From Sorghum bicolor (Eukaryota; Streptophyta; Magnoliopsida; Poales; Poaceae): DNA of 64,000 bases. Positions 1 through 11,713 of the stretch are shown one piece after another; positions within the stretch are counted from its first letter, which is position 1, and every line of letters begins with the position of its first letter. Both the position numbers and the translations under genes were made by a program. Where the stretch lies: positions 26,060,202 through 26,124,201 of the forward strand of contig NC_012870.2 in NCBI RefSeq assembly GCF_000003195.3. The letters are read 5' to 3'. Below the pieces are notes generated by a model that saw nothing but the letters and a program-made list of their open reading frames with translations, was not told the DNA's origin and searched no databases.

Positions 1-140
1 GGCAAGAGATGAAGCTGAAGTTTATGGCTTCTCCTCGCTGGCTCGCTCCTCTGTCCTCGATCTATGGGCCCAAGACGAAATTACCCTCTCGGCATGAGTG
101 GAGGGGAGAGGCGGGTCGTTGAACCATTGGAACCGAGCGC

Positions 141-362
141 CATTAGCGTGTTTGGTTAGCGTTGTTAAAGTTGTAGTTTAGTCTTATTTGATAATTTATA
201 TCTAATTATGGACTAATTAGGTTTAAAAGATTCGTCTCTTAAATTACTCTTCGGCTATGTTTTTAGTTTTATAAATAGTCTATATTTAATACTCTATGTA
301 TGTGTCCAAACATTCGATGTGACAGGCGATAAACTTTAATAGGGCAAACTAATCAGGGCCTA
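141..362. mobile_element. Diverged MITE-like element
   Basis: The core (ggactaattagg followed by aaaagattcgtctc, then a tatttaatactctatg block and a cattcgatgtgac block) matches in the same order the better preserved MITEs at 364-606 and 5580-5821. This copy is diverged and I could not define clean terminal repeats or a target duplication. It carries no coding sequence. Bases 1-140 upstream hold nothing I can identify. Confidence 0.5.
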
Positions 363-363
363 A

Positions 364-606
364 GGACTTGTTTACTTCCGAAAATTTTTGGAAAATCGAC
401 ACTGTAGCACTTTCGTTTGTATTTGACAAATATTGTCCAATCATGAACTAACTAGGCTCAAAAGATTCGTCTCGTCAATTCCGACCAAACTGTGCAATTA
501 GTTTTTATTTTCGTCTATATTTAATACTTCATGCATGTGTCTAAAGATTCGATGTGACGGAGAATATTAAAAATTTTGCAAAATTTTTTAGGAACTAAAT
601 AAGGAA
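364..606. mobile_element. Grass MITE of the CTTGTTTAGTTCC family
   Basis: The left end reads ggacttgtttacttcc and the right end, reverse-complemented, reads cttatttagttcc. These are imperfect terminal inverted repeats bounding an AT-rich body of about 240 bp with the diagnostic aaaagattcgtctcgtcaatt core. The family is very abundant in Andropogoneae genomes. It has no coding capacity and would need transposase supplied in trans. A second copy lies at 5580-5821 and the edge of a related copy is at the window end. Confidence 0.75.
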
Positions 607-1768
607 GAGAGTCAAGCGTGTGCAACCAAGGAGCCGAGAGAGAGAGAGAAGTGGTGTAGCCAAGTGGGTTGTTAAACCTTTGGCCCGAGTGCCGGGCCTT
701 GTTTTAAATTATTGAGTTTGTAAATGAGAAAATTACATGAATAGATTTGTTTTAAAAAATACTTTTATAAAAGTATACATATATTATTTTTTTTCTAAAT
801 ACTTTTATAAAAATAAGAGGTCAAAATTGTATTATGAAGATCGTGTCGCTGTCCTAAACGACATCTAAATACTAAATGGAGGAAGTATAAAGTATTAAAG
901 ATAGACTAAAAAATAACTTATTGCATAGGTTGCAACGAATCTATTAACCTAATTATTATATGATTTGTTACAGTAATACATGTGCCAATAACGAATTTTA
1001 CAATTTTTTTTATTAGTATCCGAACACTACACGTAACACCCTAATGTGACACGTGATGTGACACCTCGAAACTTTATACTCCATACTAAAAAACCTGACA
1101 TTTAGGACATGATTATGATAACCAATGAGTGATTAATTAGAGATTAGTTTTCCTTTTTTTGCACCTAATAAATAGGGTTGCAGTTGCTCTCTATACAAGA
1201 AAGTTAACCATCTTAATTGGCTAGTGGGTGGCAACTTCAATGTTGTGTCGCAGGTTCAACAGGATTGGGCGCGGCCATGCGAGGACCGAGGCCCCGCGAT
1301 TAATCTTGGCCATGGACGGGGAGAGTATGCGGGCTAGAGACCACACGACATCAGTGGCGAAGGCACGTTGTGCTCTGTGGGTGCAGCTGCACCACCCCAA
1401 TTTTTGTTTTCACCTTATAGCACATAAAATTGGGCTCTATATGCACCACCCAAAGCCCAACAAGCTGCACCACCCCACAGCCCAGCAAGCAGCAAAATCA
1501 GCCCAGTCAGCCAATCAAAGAAGCTAGCAGGACACCTTGCCGCACGCCGCTTCGCTTCCATCGATCAGAAACCGCAGCGACCTTTCGACTTCTCGTCTTT
1601 CGCAATTGTGCCACGCCGCCGGCCCGCCGCGGTGACCTCACCTCTCGCAGTCTCGCTTAGTCGCTTTCCTCTCAGGCTCTCAGCTCTCTGCTCTCGCTCT
1701 TTCGCTCATCAATCACCAGGCAGTATATATTTATGTTCCTTTGTCACGTGCTAATTGCAGGTTATATC
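607..1768. other. AT-rich intergenic DNA, no gene seen
   Basis: I find no convincing coding sequence. The segment around 895-1090 again shows motifs of the MITE family above (cgaatctattaacctaatta, gtgacacgtgatgtgac) and is probably a decayed copy in the other orientation. Near 1354 the string cagtggcgaaggcacg resembles a hAT element end and may be the left end of the hAT element whose transposase follows, but I found no matching right end. Confidence 0.5.
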
Positions 1769-4024
1769 ATGTTACGGTATTATAAAAGGAAAACACCATA
1801 GGCTAATGATGCCAATGATCCTCAGAATTCTTGTTTGGATGATATCAATTGGGAGGAGGAGATTAAATATGATCTAGGGTTAAGAAAACAAATTGATGAT
1901 TACCATCCTAATCACAGAGAGAGTGTGAGAAGGAAGTACTTGGAGAATAGGCCTTGCCAACCACGTACACTTGATTTTCCTGTGACATATATTGGAGGGA
2001 CTCCGAGAAGGTTTGTTCCAGAATGGTTTGATGAGTTTGATTGGCTTGAATACAGTGAGTCCAAAGATAGAGAATATTGTTTTTGTTGTTTCTTATTTAG
2101 AGATAAGAAGGATGCCGGTTATGATGCATTTATTAAAAATGGTTGGAACACTTTCTATAAAAAAGACAGACTAAGAGTTCACGAAGGAGATGTCGGTGGT
2201 GCACACTACGTTGCAATGAAGAAGTGTGATGATCTTTTACAAAGGAATCAGCATATTGATGTCGCTTTTCATAGTGTGAGTGAATCTAGTAAGAAGAATT
2301 ATCTTACTAGGCTGAATGGGTCTATTGATGTTGCCAGAATATTATTGAAGCAAGGATTGTCTTTTCGGGGCCATGATGAGTCAAAGGAGTCCTTAAATAA
2401 AGGAAGCTTCAGAGAATTCCGTAACTTCACAGCTGAGCAAAATTCAGCCTTAAAAAAGGCAATAGGCACAAATAGATCAGATAATAGTCTTTTGATTGCT
2501 CCTGAAATACAAAGGGATATTGTGCATTGTTTTGCAAAGGAAGTGCTACATGCTATTCTAGAAGAAATTGGAGATGATGTTTTTTGCTTACTAGTTGATG
2601 AGTCCAGAGATGTTTCTTGGAAAGAACAAATGGCAGTTGTCTTGAGGTATGTGGATAAATGTGGAATTGTCAAAGAGAGATTTGTTGGTCTAGTTCATGT
2701 GACTGAAACAACATCTGCCCATCTCAAGTCCGCTATTGATGCACTATTGTCTAATCTTAAGTTAAGTTTAAAGCAAGTCTGTGGCCAAGGATATGATGGA
2801 GCTAGCAATATGAGAGGTGAGTTCAATGGCTTGCAATCTTTGATATTGAGAGAAAGTAGTTCAGCTTATTATGTGCATTGATTTGCTCATCAACTCCAGT
2901 TATTACTTGTGGCTATTGTTAGGAAGCATAGAGGGGTTAGTGAATTTTTTAATAGGATTTCCATGTTACTAAATGTGGTGGGTGGATCATCCAAGAGAAG
3001 GGACATGATTAGAGATATTAATCTTAAAGAAATGAGCAAGGCACTAGGGTGTGGGCAACTTGAAACTGGGACAGGGTTGAATCAAGAGCAAAGTCTTCAA
3101 AGACCTGGGGATACTCGTTGGAGTTCCCATTATAAGTCTCTCAAAAGTTTGGTTGGCATGTTTTCTACAATAGTCAAGGTGCTAGAAATTGTCGAAAAGG
3201 ATAAAAAGGACTGGAAAATTAGAGACCAAGCATCAAATCTTCTAGAGTACTTCCGGTCTTTTGATTTTGTCTTGTATTTGCATCTCATGTTGACTATATT
3301 GGGAACCACAAATATCTTGTCATTAGCACTGCAACGGAAGGATTAGGACATAGTGAATGTTATTAAATGTGTGGGAGCAACTAGAGCCCAACTAGATGAG
3401 CTTAGAAGAGAAAAATGGGGAAAATTATTAGATTAGGTGTATGAATTTTATGACAAAAATGATATTTCCAAATTGGAAATGGAAGATGAATATATTGATC
3501 CCAAGAAGAAGAGGCATAGATCTGGAATTACAAACAAACATTATTATCAAGTTGATTGTTTCAATGATGTTATTGATTGGCTACTTCAAGAGCTTGACAA
3601 CCGCTTCAATGAAACAACCTCTCAGTTGCTTATTTGCTCGGCTTCTTTTAGTCCAAGAGACTCATTTCATGATTTTAATTTGGAGAATTTAATGAACCTT
3701 GCAAAGCTTTATCCACATGATTTTGATTCTGGAGAATTGAGGGACCTTAGCCACGATCTTGGTGTCTACATATGTGATGTGAAAGATGATGATAGGTTCT
3801 CTAACCTACAAACTGTTGCTGAGCTTTCTCAAAGAATGGTGGAGACTAGAAAACATGAAAGATATCTATTAGTTTATCGACTCATGAAGCTTGTACTAGT
3901 GTTGCCGGTTGCTACTACTACAGTTGAGAGGATTTTCTCGGGCATGAAGATTGTGAAGACAAACTTCATGGCACACTTACCAACACGACAATACGACATG
4001 AGAGCATGTGGACCTCCATATTAG
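1769..4024 (+). pseudogene. hAT transposase pseudogene (TTF zinc finger / hAT dimerisation type)
   Basis: This is a remnant of a plant hAT-superfamily transposase of the class annotated as TTF-type zinc finger with HAT dimerisation domain. One reading frame runs from an ATG at 1769 to 4024 but is interrupted by four in-frame stops: TAG 1799, TGA 2879, TAG 3344 and TAG 3434. The N-terminal third contains the Cys-rich YCFCCFLF segment typical of zf-TTF. The middle has the VDESRDVSWKEQMAVVLRY block of the catalytic region. The C-terminus has the hAT_C signature LPVATTTVERIFSGMKIVKT, after which the expected remainder of the dimerisation domain is missing. No introns are needed to keep the frame. 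The stops show that it is dead. The family call is firm; element ends and TSD were not found. Confidence 0.88.
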
Positions 4025-4101
4025 TAGAACGTAAGTTTTGTAAAAACTACATAGAAGCCCAAAATGTTAGGTTTTTTTGGTATGAAGGGAGTATCCTATT
4101 A

Positions 4102-4309
4102 GGCCAGTCTCAATGCATAGTTTCATGGCACAGTTACCAAGACTATAAACTAGGTAACCGAGCCACATGAGTTTCATGGGTATGAAACTCCTCTCTCTCA
4201 TCTGATGAAACTCCTTCATTTATTGACCCTACCAAGTCAGCAATGTTGCTCATGTGGCACCCTATTTAATGTGCATGACACTCCCATAAAACATGCATTG
4301 AGACTGACC
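4102..4309. mobile_element. 208-bp MITE with 16-bp terminal inverted repeats
   Basis: The left end GGCCAGTCTCAATGCAT and the right end atgcattgagactgacc are inverted repeats with a single mismatch. The flanks read TTA on the left and TAA on the right, consistent with a TA or TWA target as used by Tourist/Stowaway-like elements. The body carries repeated tttcatgg/tgaaactcc segments. It is non-coding and inserted immediately downstream of the hAT pseudogene. Confidence 0.82.
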
Positions 4310-5579
4310 TAACTAAACAAAACGTGCGGTGCAATTAAGGTAGCCGAGAGCGAGAGAAAAATGGCATCGCGAAGTGGCATGGGGCGGAGAGGTACTAGCT
4401 AAGGTTAGACTGCAGGTGTGGTTGGAGAGTGGGGCTAGCGGCCAGATGAGAAGAGAGAGTTAAATATGGATGGTCGTGTGGGCAAGTAGCGGGCGCAGGA
4501 TGAACAAACACAGATAAAAGGAAGGAAGGAAATAAATAAAAAAATAGAAAATAAGTAAGAAAAAAATAAAAAGACAATATGGTTATTTTATCTTTTTCTC
4601 CTCGAGAAGATGTTTTTATCAAAACAACATCATCTCCTATAAAAAACAACATCATCTCCACAAATAGAGTTGCTCCATGAGCCAAAAGCCAAAAAAAAAC
4701 TTCACTAGTAAATAAGTGGTATATACCATGTTCTAAATCAGTCTCTCAATAACCTAGCTATGGAGAATTTGTGGTATAATCAATTTCCATATCGAGTTTT
4801 GGTCTGGAAATTACATCTTTGCCATTTAATTTGTTGCCCTACACGCGCTCTTGTTTCATCTATGTATGCACATGAGAAATCGTTATTGGAAAAAAGGCAT
4901 CCATTCCCTTTGAGTGTCGGATAGCTTTTTATGGGCATGCCTAAATCACGAATAGCAATAGCTCTTCTGTTCTTTTAAAAACTCATATAATTAAGTTTTT
5001 TTGGGAAAAGTTTTAGAGCTTACTAGGATATATCTTTGCATTAGCACCAATATATGCACCCTCACTTCTCTCTATCTTATCTTCTTTCTTAAGCACGCTC
5101 CCTTGCCTACCCCACCAGCTCCGATAACCTTGCCGCCTCTTCTCGTATCCTCCCTAAAACCAAGGTGCCATTTGGTCAAGTTTCAGTGCCTCTACTCCCC
5201 ATACCACTATCAGCGCTAAAAATCCAACCTAATTTCTTATTTCTCTAGTTGATGTCCTTGCCATCTATATAACTCAACCGTCATCTCCCGTTGACTTAGC
5301 AGCGGCATCCTCACTACAGTATCTCTCGCCATAACGTTCTCTCCGACAACCCCTTCTAACTTTAGAAATTATGGAACCACACAAAATCCAAACCTCAATT
5401 TTGGGAACTTTTGTCGTCTTGGGCTGTGACACCATGTGAGTTCTTCATTTTTCTTTTTCTTCACCATTTTTTTCTTTTAATATGTGTATACGCCGAGGTT
5501 AAACACTGCACACTCAGAAAGAAACATTTTTTTACACAGCTGCATAGGAAAAGACTTGTACTAGTTCATCGAAAAGAAT
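4310..5579. other. Intergenic DNA without a recognisable gene
   Basis: I see only short open frames without domain signatures. The open frame on the minus strand near 4395-4685 is low-complexity and unconvincing. The stretch between 5090 and 5350 is C-rich on the plus strand and could be decayed gene or element sequence, but I cannot assign it. Confidence 0.5.
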
Positions 5580-5821
5580 GGGGAAATTAGTTCCAAAAAA
5601 TTTTGCAAAATAGGAATAGTACCACTTTCGTTTGTATTAGACAAATATTATCCAATCATGTACTAACTAGACTCAAAAGATTCGTCTCGTCAATTTCGAC
5701 CAAACTGTATAATTAATTTTTATTTTCGTCTATATTTAATACTTCATGCATGCGTCTAAAAATTTGATGTGACGTAGAATTTAAAAAATTTTATAAAATT
5801 TTTTAGGAACTAAACAAGGCC
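5580..5821. mobile_element. MITE (CTTGTTTAGTTCC family) in the MATH-BTB promoter
   Basis: It has the same core and order of motifs as the element at 364-606. The right end ggaactaaacaaggcc is the canonical inverted terminus of the family, while the left end is degraded. It ends about 170 bp upstream of the MATH-BTB start codon, so it lies in the proximal promoter or abuts the transcription start. A pyrimidine-rich tract (5825-5900) follows directly. Confidence 0.75.
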
Positions 5822-5824
5822 TTA

Positions 5825-5990
5825 CACTCCCAACCCCATCCACACTACCGTCCCCTCCCCTCCCTCCCCTCCCCTCTTCCCCGCAATTCCCCAATTCCCC
5901 ACTCCACACTCACATCGCTAAACCCTCGTGCGCCGGCGCCACCACCATCTCTAAACCCGAGCGAAGGGGACAAGAGAGAGAAGCTTCGCC
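5825..5990 (+). promoter_or_regulatory. Pyrimidine-rich 5' leader of the MATH-BTB gene
   Basis: A dense C/T tract (repeated ccctcccct units, 5848-5880) sits between the MITE and the start codon. Such tracts (Y patches) are common around transcription starts and 5' UTRs of plant genes. I see no clear TATA box in these bases, so the exact start site is not resolved. Confidence 0.4.
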
Positions 5991-7091
5991 ATGTCGTCCG
6001 CCTCCGGCCGCAGCAAGCCGTCGCGTTCCGCATCCGCCTCCACCGTCTTCGCCGACAATGCGGGCGGTTACCACGACCTCAAGATCGACGGCTACTCCCG
6101 CATCAAGGGTATCCCTGCCGGAGTGCCCATCAAGTCCAGCCCTTTCTCCGTCGGCGGCCACCGCTGGCGAATTTCCTTCTTCCCCAATGGCGACCGCACC
6201 GCTAACTCGGGTTGCATAGCCCTCTTCCTCTTCCTCGACGAGGATGTGGCCGAGCCGCTGACGGCGCGGTTTGAGTTCGCTTTCATGGGGGAGGAACGAG
6301 CTTCCTTCTTTCGGAGCCGGAAGAGAACGGAGGAGAAGGTGAGGTCGTTACCGGCGGTGGTAACGAGCTTTGGTAGCCGTACTGGTCGCTGGTCTTCAGG
6401 GCTTCTCAGCACGAACGCCTTGGACAGCTATGTTAGCAAGCACGGCTCCCTCACGGTCCGCTGCAGCATCGTCGTCTTCAAAGAGTTCCTTGCCGAGGAG
6501 CCGGTCACTCCGACCACCTTCGTGTCCGTGCCCCCGTCCGACCTGCACCGGCACCTCGGGGACCTCCTCCAGACAGAGAAGGGCTCCGATGTGGTGTTCC
6601 AGGTCGGTCGGGAGACGTTCGCCGCACACCGGTGCGTGCTCGCGGCCCGGTCCCCGGTCTTCAGTGCTGAGCTCTTCGGCGCCATGAAGGAGAGCCGCAC
6701 CCAGGCAGATGTCGTTCAAGTTGATGACATCGAGGCACCAGTGTTCAAGGCGCTACTCTGCTTCTTGTACACTGACTCGTTACCAGAGATGAGACAGGAA
6801 GATGAAGATGTCATGTATCAGCACCTGCTTGTCGCGGCGGACAGGTATGACATGGAAAGGCTAAAGTTGATGTGTGAGCATAAGCTGTGCGAGTACATTG
6901 ATGTGGGTAATGCCGCCACCATCCTGACACTAGCTGAGCAGCACCACTGCCACGGACTGAAGAAAGCATGCTTCAGTTTCCTTAGCAATCCGGCAAATCT
7001 GAGGGCAACAATAGCCAGTGATGGTTTCAAGCATCTAAGCATAAGCTGCCCATCCATCAAGAAGGATCTGATGTCCATGCTCGAATCGTAG
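5991..7091 (+). CDS. MATH-BTB domain protein (probable Cullin-3 substrate adaptor)
   Basis: A 366-residue intronless protein. Residues about 25-165 form a MATH domain: YHDLKIDGYSRIKGIPAGVPIKS-type start, FSVGGHRWRISFFPNG strand, and a closing VRCSIVVFKEF strand. Residues about 187-297 form a BTB/POZ domain with the characteristic GSDVVFQVGRETFAAHRCVLAARSPVF core. A short BACK-like helical tail (about 300-366) ends the protein. MATH-BTB proteins bridge Cullin-3 through BTB and bind substrates through MATH for ubiquitination. In grasses the family is greatly expanded and often intronless, as here. The ATG at 5991 is chosen because it opens the frame just before the MATH domain, in a favourable context (gccATGt). 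No frame damage is visible. The substrate cannot be inferred, and the gene is one member of a large paralogous family, so no symbol is given. Confidence 0.93.
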   Translation: MSSASGRSKPSRSASASTVFADNAGGYHDLKIDGYSRIKGIPAGVPIKSSPFSVGGHRWRISFFPNGDRTANSGCIALFLFLDEDVAEPLTARFEFAFMGEERASFFRSRKRTEEKVRSLPAVVTSFGSRTGRWSSGLLSTNALDSYVSKHGSLTVRCSIVVFKEFLAEEPVTPTTFVSVPPSDLHRHLGDLLQTEKGSDVVFQVGRETFAAHRCVLAARSPVFSAELFGAMKESRTQADVVQVDDIEAPVFKALLCFLYTDSLPEMRQEDEDVMYQHLLVAADRYDMERLKLMCEHKLCEYIDVGNAATILTLAEQHHCHGLKKACFSFLSNPANLRATIASDGFKHLSISCPSIKKDLMSMLES

Positions 7092-7796
7092 TCTAGTGAA
7101 GTTCATTGTCTTCAGCATTGGCACTAAAAATCACCTCATGGTTTGTTATCAGGTAGCTATGCAGATGCACGAGAAGTAATCTCATCTTGTCTATATATGT
7201 TATGTTGTTTAATTGGACGGGTATATGACCCTATGTTAGTAAGTTAGGTTGGAGGCCGGAGTGTTATATTCCTTTATCTAAAAAAGGAAGTTAACTCGCT
7301 TCTACGGCTCTGTCAATTGATTAGGATGGGTAGCTATGATGATTGAATATTCACTAAGCATCTTTGGTTGTCTCATTTTCGTTGCATAGATTAGAGTAGG
7401 TTGGAACTAGCCATCTTTAACATTGTTGTTTTGTTTTCAATCAGTTGCATTACATGATTTTTTGGCATTGGTGGTGCATTCATCAGGTAATTGTCCTCTT
7501 TTTCAGCAATGGTAGTTCAGGCAAGGTTTCTAGCTAGGATCAGGTAGTTCTCCATGGTTTGATAGTTCCACCAATTGATTCTGCAGTGTCTCTGGTTGTT
7601 GCTTTGCAGTACTTTGGATGGAGCTAATTGCCAGGTTGTTGTCTTGGCGAGCTATGCTCATTGTTCTAGCAATAGATGTTCGCTTGCAGCTGTGTGTTTT
7701 TTTTCCTTCGTCAGCACTTGTTTTAGCAGAGCATTGTTTGCATGTTTTCTAGACTTGTGCTATGAGGTATATGACTACTTGCAGTCTAAGGAGCAA
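7092..7796 (+). other. 3' flank / possible 3' UTR of the MATH-BTB gene
   Basis: T-rich non-coding DNA directly downstream of the stop codon, without domain-bearing frames. I cannot place the polyadenylation site. It merges into the degenerate repeats that begin near 7797. Confidence 0.4.
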
Positions 7797-8475
7797 TGGT
7801 TCCATCTCAATTTTGTCACCTGTTGCATATGTATATCATTACTGACTGATCAAGACCGAGTGACCTCGTGATCAGCTGGTTTGGTTATTTGAAATCTCCA
7901 GTTTGGATAAGTAAATCGTCTCTTTTCTGAGGAGATGCATAATTTAGTGATGGTTATCACCTTGGCTTGCTATTGTGTTCTTAACTTGATCATCAGAATG
8001 TTTGAGCACAACAGTCCCGAGAGTGATGACTTGGTTATTCGAAATCTCCAGTTGGCCTGTAATTATTGCATTTTTTTTATTTGAGTAAGTATTTCATCAC
8101 TTTTCTGAGATGCATAATTTAGTGATGGTTGTTACCTTGGCTTGCTATTGTGTTCTTAACTTGATCATCAGTAGAATTTTTCGCACAGCACAACATTGCC
8201 ATGAGCCATATTCCATCTCAATTTTGGTAATCTGTTGCTTCTGTACAGCATTACAGACAGATCAAGAATGAGTGACCTCGTGATCAGCTTAGCTTGTTAT
8301 TTGAAATGTCCAGTTGGCCTGCAATTGTTGCATGTTTTATGGATCTGGACTGGATAGATAATGCTTCTGTGTGTTATCACTTTTTCTGAGGCAACACAGA
8401 ATTTACGGATGGTTGTCACCTTGGCTTTCTATTTGTGTGCTTAACTTGATCATCAGAATGTTTTAGTGATGGTTG
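7797..8475. repeat. Degenerate tandem repeat, about three copies
   Basis: A block containing the ordered motifs ttccatctcaatttt, gatcaaga/gtgacctcgtgatcagc, gttatttgaaat(c/g)tccagtt, ttttctgag, and ccttggct.gctattgtgttcttaacttgatcatcag recurs beginning near 7797, 8023 (lacking its first part) and 8204. Unit length is about 180-270 bp because of indels. The repeats are diverged, not satellite-like, and carry no open frame. They could belong to the long 3' region of the MATH-BTB transcript or to an old duplicated intergenic segment. Confidence 0.7.
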
Positions 8476-9331
8476 TCATATTTATTGAGTGATGGCTGTT
8501 GGTTTTGCTCTATCAGTGTTCGTCCTGTCATGTAATCTTGACCTACCACTGGCATACCTCTGACGCTGCCATAGTGCCATGCCACACGCTCCACAGAGGG
8601 AGGGGAACAACAGTCAGCACGAAGGAAGTCTAGTAAGAGGAGATTTCAAACATCAAAGCAGCCCATTCTAAAGAGGATTGTGAATGGCTTCTGATTTCTC
8701 TGATAGCCATGCCATGCAGTTTAGTCCACATTTTCAAGGCGCTTTGGAGATCACCGCTGGTTCGTGCTCGCAGAAACTTGCCCACTTCTACTCGCGGAAA
8801 ATACGCTGCTTCCTCCTCCCTCCGTTGATTAGCCTGCCTCCTTGAATACACGAACCCTGAGTCAGACTGCAAGCTTTCTAAATTTCAGTCGATTCAATAC
8901 AGGATGATCTCCAGATAATAATATGTTGCTAGGGTCATGTTTTCTACTGCTGTGAAAATGTTCTATTGTACTTGCTCTGATTATAAATATAAGTACATTA
9001 GTCAAACATTTATACCTTTGACTACTTTACAAAATTTTATACATAGAATAAACAACACAACGTTGGTATTACTCTTTCTGTGTCCATTTCTTTTTGTAAT
9101 TTCCTGGTTTTCAAGAAATCAAACAAGACATGCACGTTGATATTATTAGATTCCACTTATAACACACGTCATCACAGATATATTGATGAAACATCGCCTA
9201 CTACAGAAAGCAGGTCATAACATCGTTAAATTGTGAAAAACTTGTTTTCACGGAGAGTCAAACCAAGGTGCTACTGAGCCTCTAGTACTGAGCTAAGCTA
9301 GCCCTCTTGCAGTCAATGTCTTCAGAAATTA
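8476..9331. other. Intergenic DNA; unassigned minus-strand open frame at 8630-8872
   Basis: An 80-codon minus-strand frame at 8630-8872 (rich in Arg/Glu, ending near EWAALMFEISSY) is the only notable open stretch. I do not recognise it and it could be a fragment of a decayed gene. The segment 8970-9140 carries phrases reminiscent of Stowaway ends (attataaatataag, tactctttctgtgtcc) but no complete element could be bounded. Confidence 0.35.
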
Positions 9332-9589
9332 CTCTCTATATCCCAAAATAGAAGTAATGATTCTCGCTTTCCGACAAATTAACTTTTTTAAACTTTGACT
9401 AATTATATATAAAAGAATATTAATATTTATAATAAACAATAAGTATCATAATATAGATCGTTGAATATACTTTCATAATAAACTTATTTTCAGATGTAAA
9501 TGTTGCAAGCATTTTGTACATATTTAGTCAAAATTGAAAAAAGTTGATCGGTAGGCATCCCATAATGTCCTTTTCGGGACGGAGGGGAG
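9332..9589. mobile_element. Stowaway MITE
   Basis: The left end ctctctatatcccaaaata and the right end cgggacggaggggag form the Stowaway-type CTCCCTCCGTCCC terminal inverted repeats (imperfect). TA dinucleotides lie on both sides at 9330-9331 and 9590-9591, the TSD expected for Tc1/mariner-related MITEs. The body is AT-rich and non-coding. It lies just left of the point where copia-derived sequence becomes recognisable. Confidence 0.8.
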
Positions 9590-9736
9590 TATTTGTTATT
9601 GCGGTTCGAAGGTGACGTTTGCAGAAACTTTATTAATGAAATTTTGGCATAATCAAAGATCATGCCTTCCCATGGAAGCTAGCCGAGTACTCGGCGGGCG
9701 ACTTGTCTCATTCGTCGTTTTTCATACTTCCTCACT

Positions 9737-11713
9737 ATGGGGATGGAGTGGTCCGCGCAAGACCCTACAAGCAAGGCATATAGAGTTTGGAACTTGGCAA
9801 ATGGCACCTTAAAAGCAGCTCACGATGTTGAGTTTGATGAAACCGAAGGATCTCAAAATGAAGCTCAAAATCTTGATGATGTGAGAGGAGATAAATTGGC
9901 CAGTGCAATGAAGAACATGGATGTAGGTGACATAAGACCAAGGCAAGTTGAAGATAATGGTAACATTCACATGATCAATCAAGAAGTGCAAATTGATACA
10001 AATCAAGCAAGCTCTAGTGGTTCTCTTAATGAAGATCAAGGTCAAGCAAGTGGAAACAATCAAATCTCAATACTCCAACCTACAAGCATAGCAAGGGATC
10101 ATCCATTGGATCAAGTCATTGATGGAATTCAAAGTGGTGTACAAACTAGATCAAGATTAGCATCCTTTTGTGAGCATTATTCATTTATCTCATTTGAAGA
10201 ACCAAAAATGATAGAAGATGCATTAACGGATTCTGATTGGGTAAATGCCATGCATGAAGAGTTGAACAACTTCACAAGAAATCAAGTTGGGAGCTTGTTG
10301 AGAGGCCAAAGAATTACAATGTGATTGGTACCAAGTGGGTCATTAGAAATAAGCAAGATCAAGATGGTGTAGTTGTGAGAAACAAAGCAAGATTAATAGC
10401 ACAAGGTTACACTCAAGTTGAAGGTCTTGACTTTGGAGAAACATATGCATCAGTTGCAAGATTAGAAGCAACTAGAATCTTATTAGCATATGCTTGTGCC
10501 CACAACATCAAGCTCTATCAAATAGATGTGAAGAGTGCATTTCTCAATGGATACATCAATGAGTTGGTTTATATTGAACAACCTCTCGGTTTTGAAGATG
10601 ACAAGAAGCCCAACCATGTTTACAAGCTCAAGAAGGCATTATTTGGTTTGAAGCAAGAATCTAGAGCATGGTATGAGAGATTGAGGGATTTTCTACTCTC
10701 TAAAGGGTTCAAGATGGGAAAGGTTGACACTACTCTTTTCACCAAGAAATTAGGCAATGACTTGTTTGTGTTCTAAATATATGTTGATGATATCATCTTT
10801 GGATCAACCAATCAAGATTTTTGTGAAGAGTTTGGAAGAATGATGGCAAATGAGTTCGAGATGTCCATGATAGGAGAGATAAGTTACTTCCTTGGACTTC
10901 AAATCAAGCAAATGAAAAATAGCACCTTTGTGAGTCAAGGCAAGTACATCCAGGACATGATCAAGAAGTTTGGATTGCTCAAAGCCAAGTCAATGAGTAC
11001 ACCAATGGGCATAAATGATCAATTGGGTAGTGGTGCAAGTGGAAACATGGTAGATCAAAAGCTATATCGGTCCATGATTGGAAGTTTGTTGTATGTCACC
11101 GCTTCTAGGTCGGATGTAATGTTTAGTGTGTGCAAATGTGCAAGATATCAAGCCTCACCTAGAGAAAGTCACTTAAAGGCAACCAAGAGGATTTTGAGGT
11201 ATCTTAAGGACACTCATGATGTTGGATTATGGTATCCCAAGGGATATAACTTTGAGTTGATTGGATATTCGGACTCCGACTATGGTGGATGCAAGATTGA
11301 TAGAATGAGCACAAGTGGCATATGTAAATTGCTTGGAAAGTCTCTTGTTCCATGGTCATCAAAGAAATAAAATAGTGTTGCACTATCAACCACCGAGGCC
11401 GAATACATTAGTGCCGGTAGTTGTTGTTCACACTATCATGAATGACTTTGGAATCAAATTCAAGCATGTGCCTTTGCTATGTGATAATGAGAGTGCAATC
11501 AAGATGACACAAAATCCGGTTCAACATTCAAGAACCAAGCACATTGACATAAGACACCATTTCATAAGGGACCATCAACAAAAGGATGATAATGTTGAAA
11601 GCATTGGCACAGAAGATCAACTAGCCGACATATTCACAAAGCCATTTGATGAGAAGAGATTTTGCAAGTTGAGAAATGAATTGAACATACTTAACTTCTC
11701 CAACTTGAAATGA
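9737..11713 (+). pseudogene. Ty1/copia (Sirevirus-like) pol: RT and RNase H, decayed
   Basis: This is the 3' half of a copia polyprotein. It opens with the end of integrase and the spacer (SKAYRVWNLANG, then an acidic linker to about 10290). The reverse transcriptase follows with IGTKWVIRNKQDQDG, DVKSAFLNGYI, KALFGLKQ and YVDDIIFGS, and RNase H with GYSDSDYGG and the terminal TKHIDIRHHFIRD and LADIFTKPFDEKRF blocks. It is dead: a frame change at about 10318, TAA at 10774 just before the YVDD motif, TAA at 11368, and a further frame change near 11430 with loss of several codons. Gag, protease and most of integrase are absent, so the element is 5'-truncated near 9.6-9.7 kb. The 3' structure that follows assigns it to the Sirevirus lineage. 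Confidence 0.92.

Noticed and set aside
1228..1660. Overlapping plus-strand open frames
   Set aside because: No domains, Pro/Thr-rich low complexity, and located at the probable 5' end of the decayed hAT element.
4395..4685. 96-codon minus-strand frame
   Set aside because: Phe/Leu/Pro-rich low complexity from an AT- and purine-biased tract; no recognisable family.
9592..9736. 5' LTR or integrase of the Sirevirus element
   Set aside because: No match to the 3' LTR start or to integrase core motifs was found, so the element is treated as 5'-truncated.
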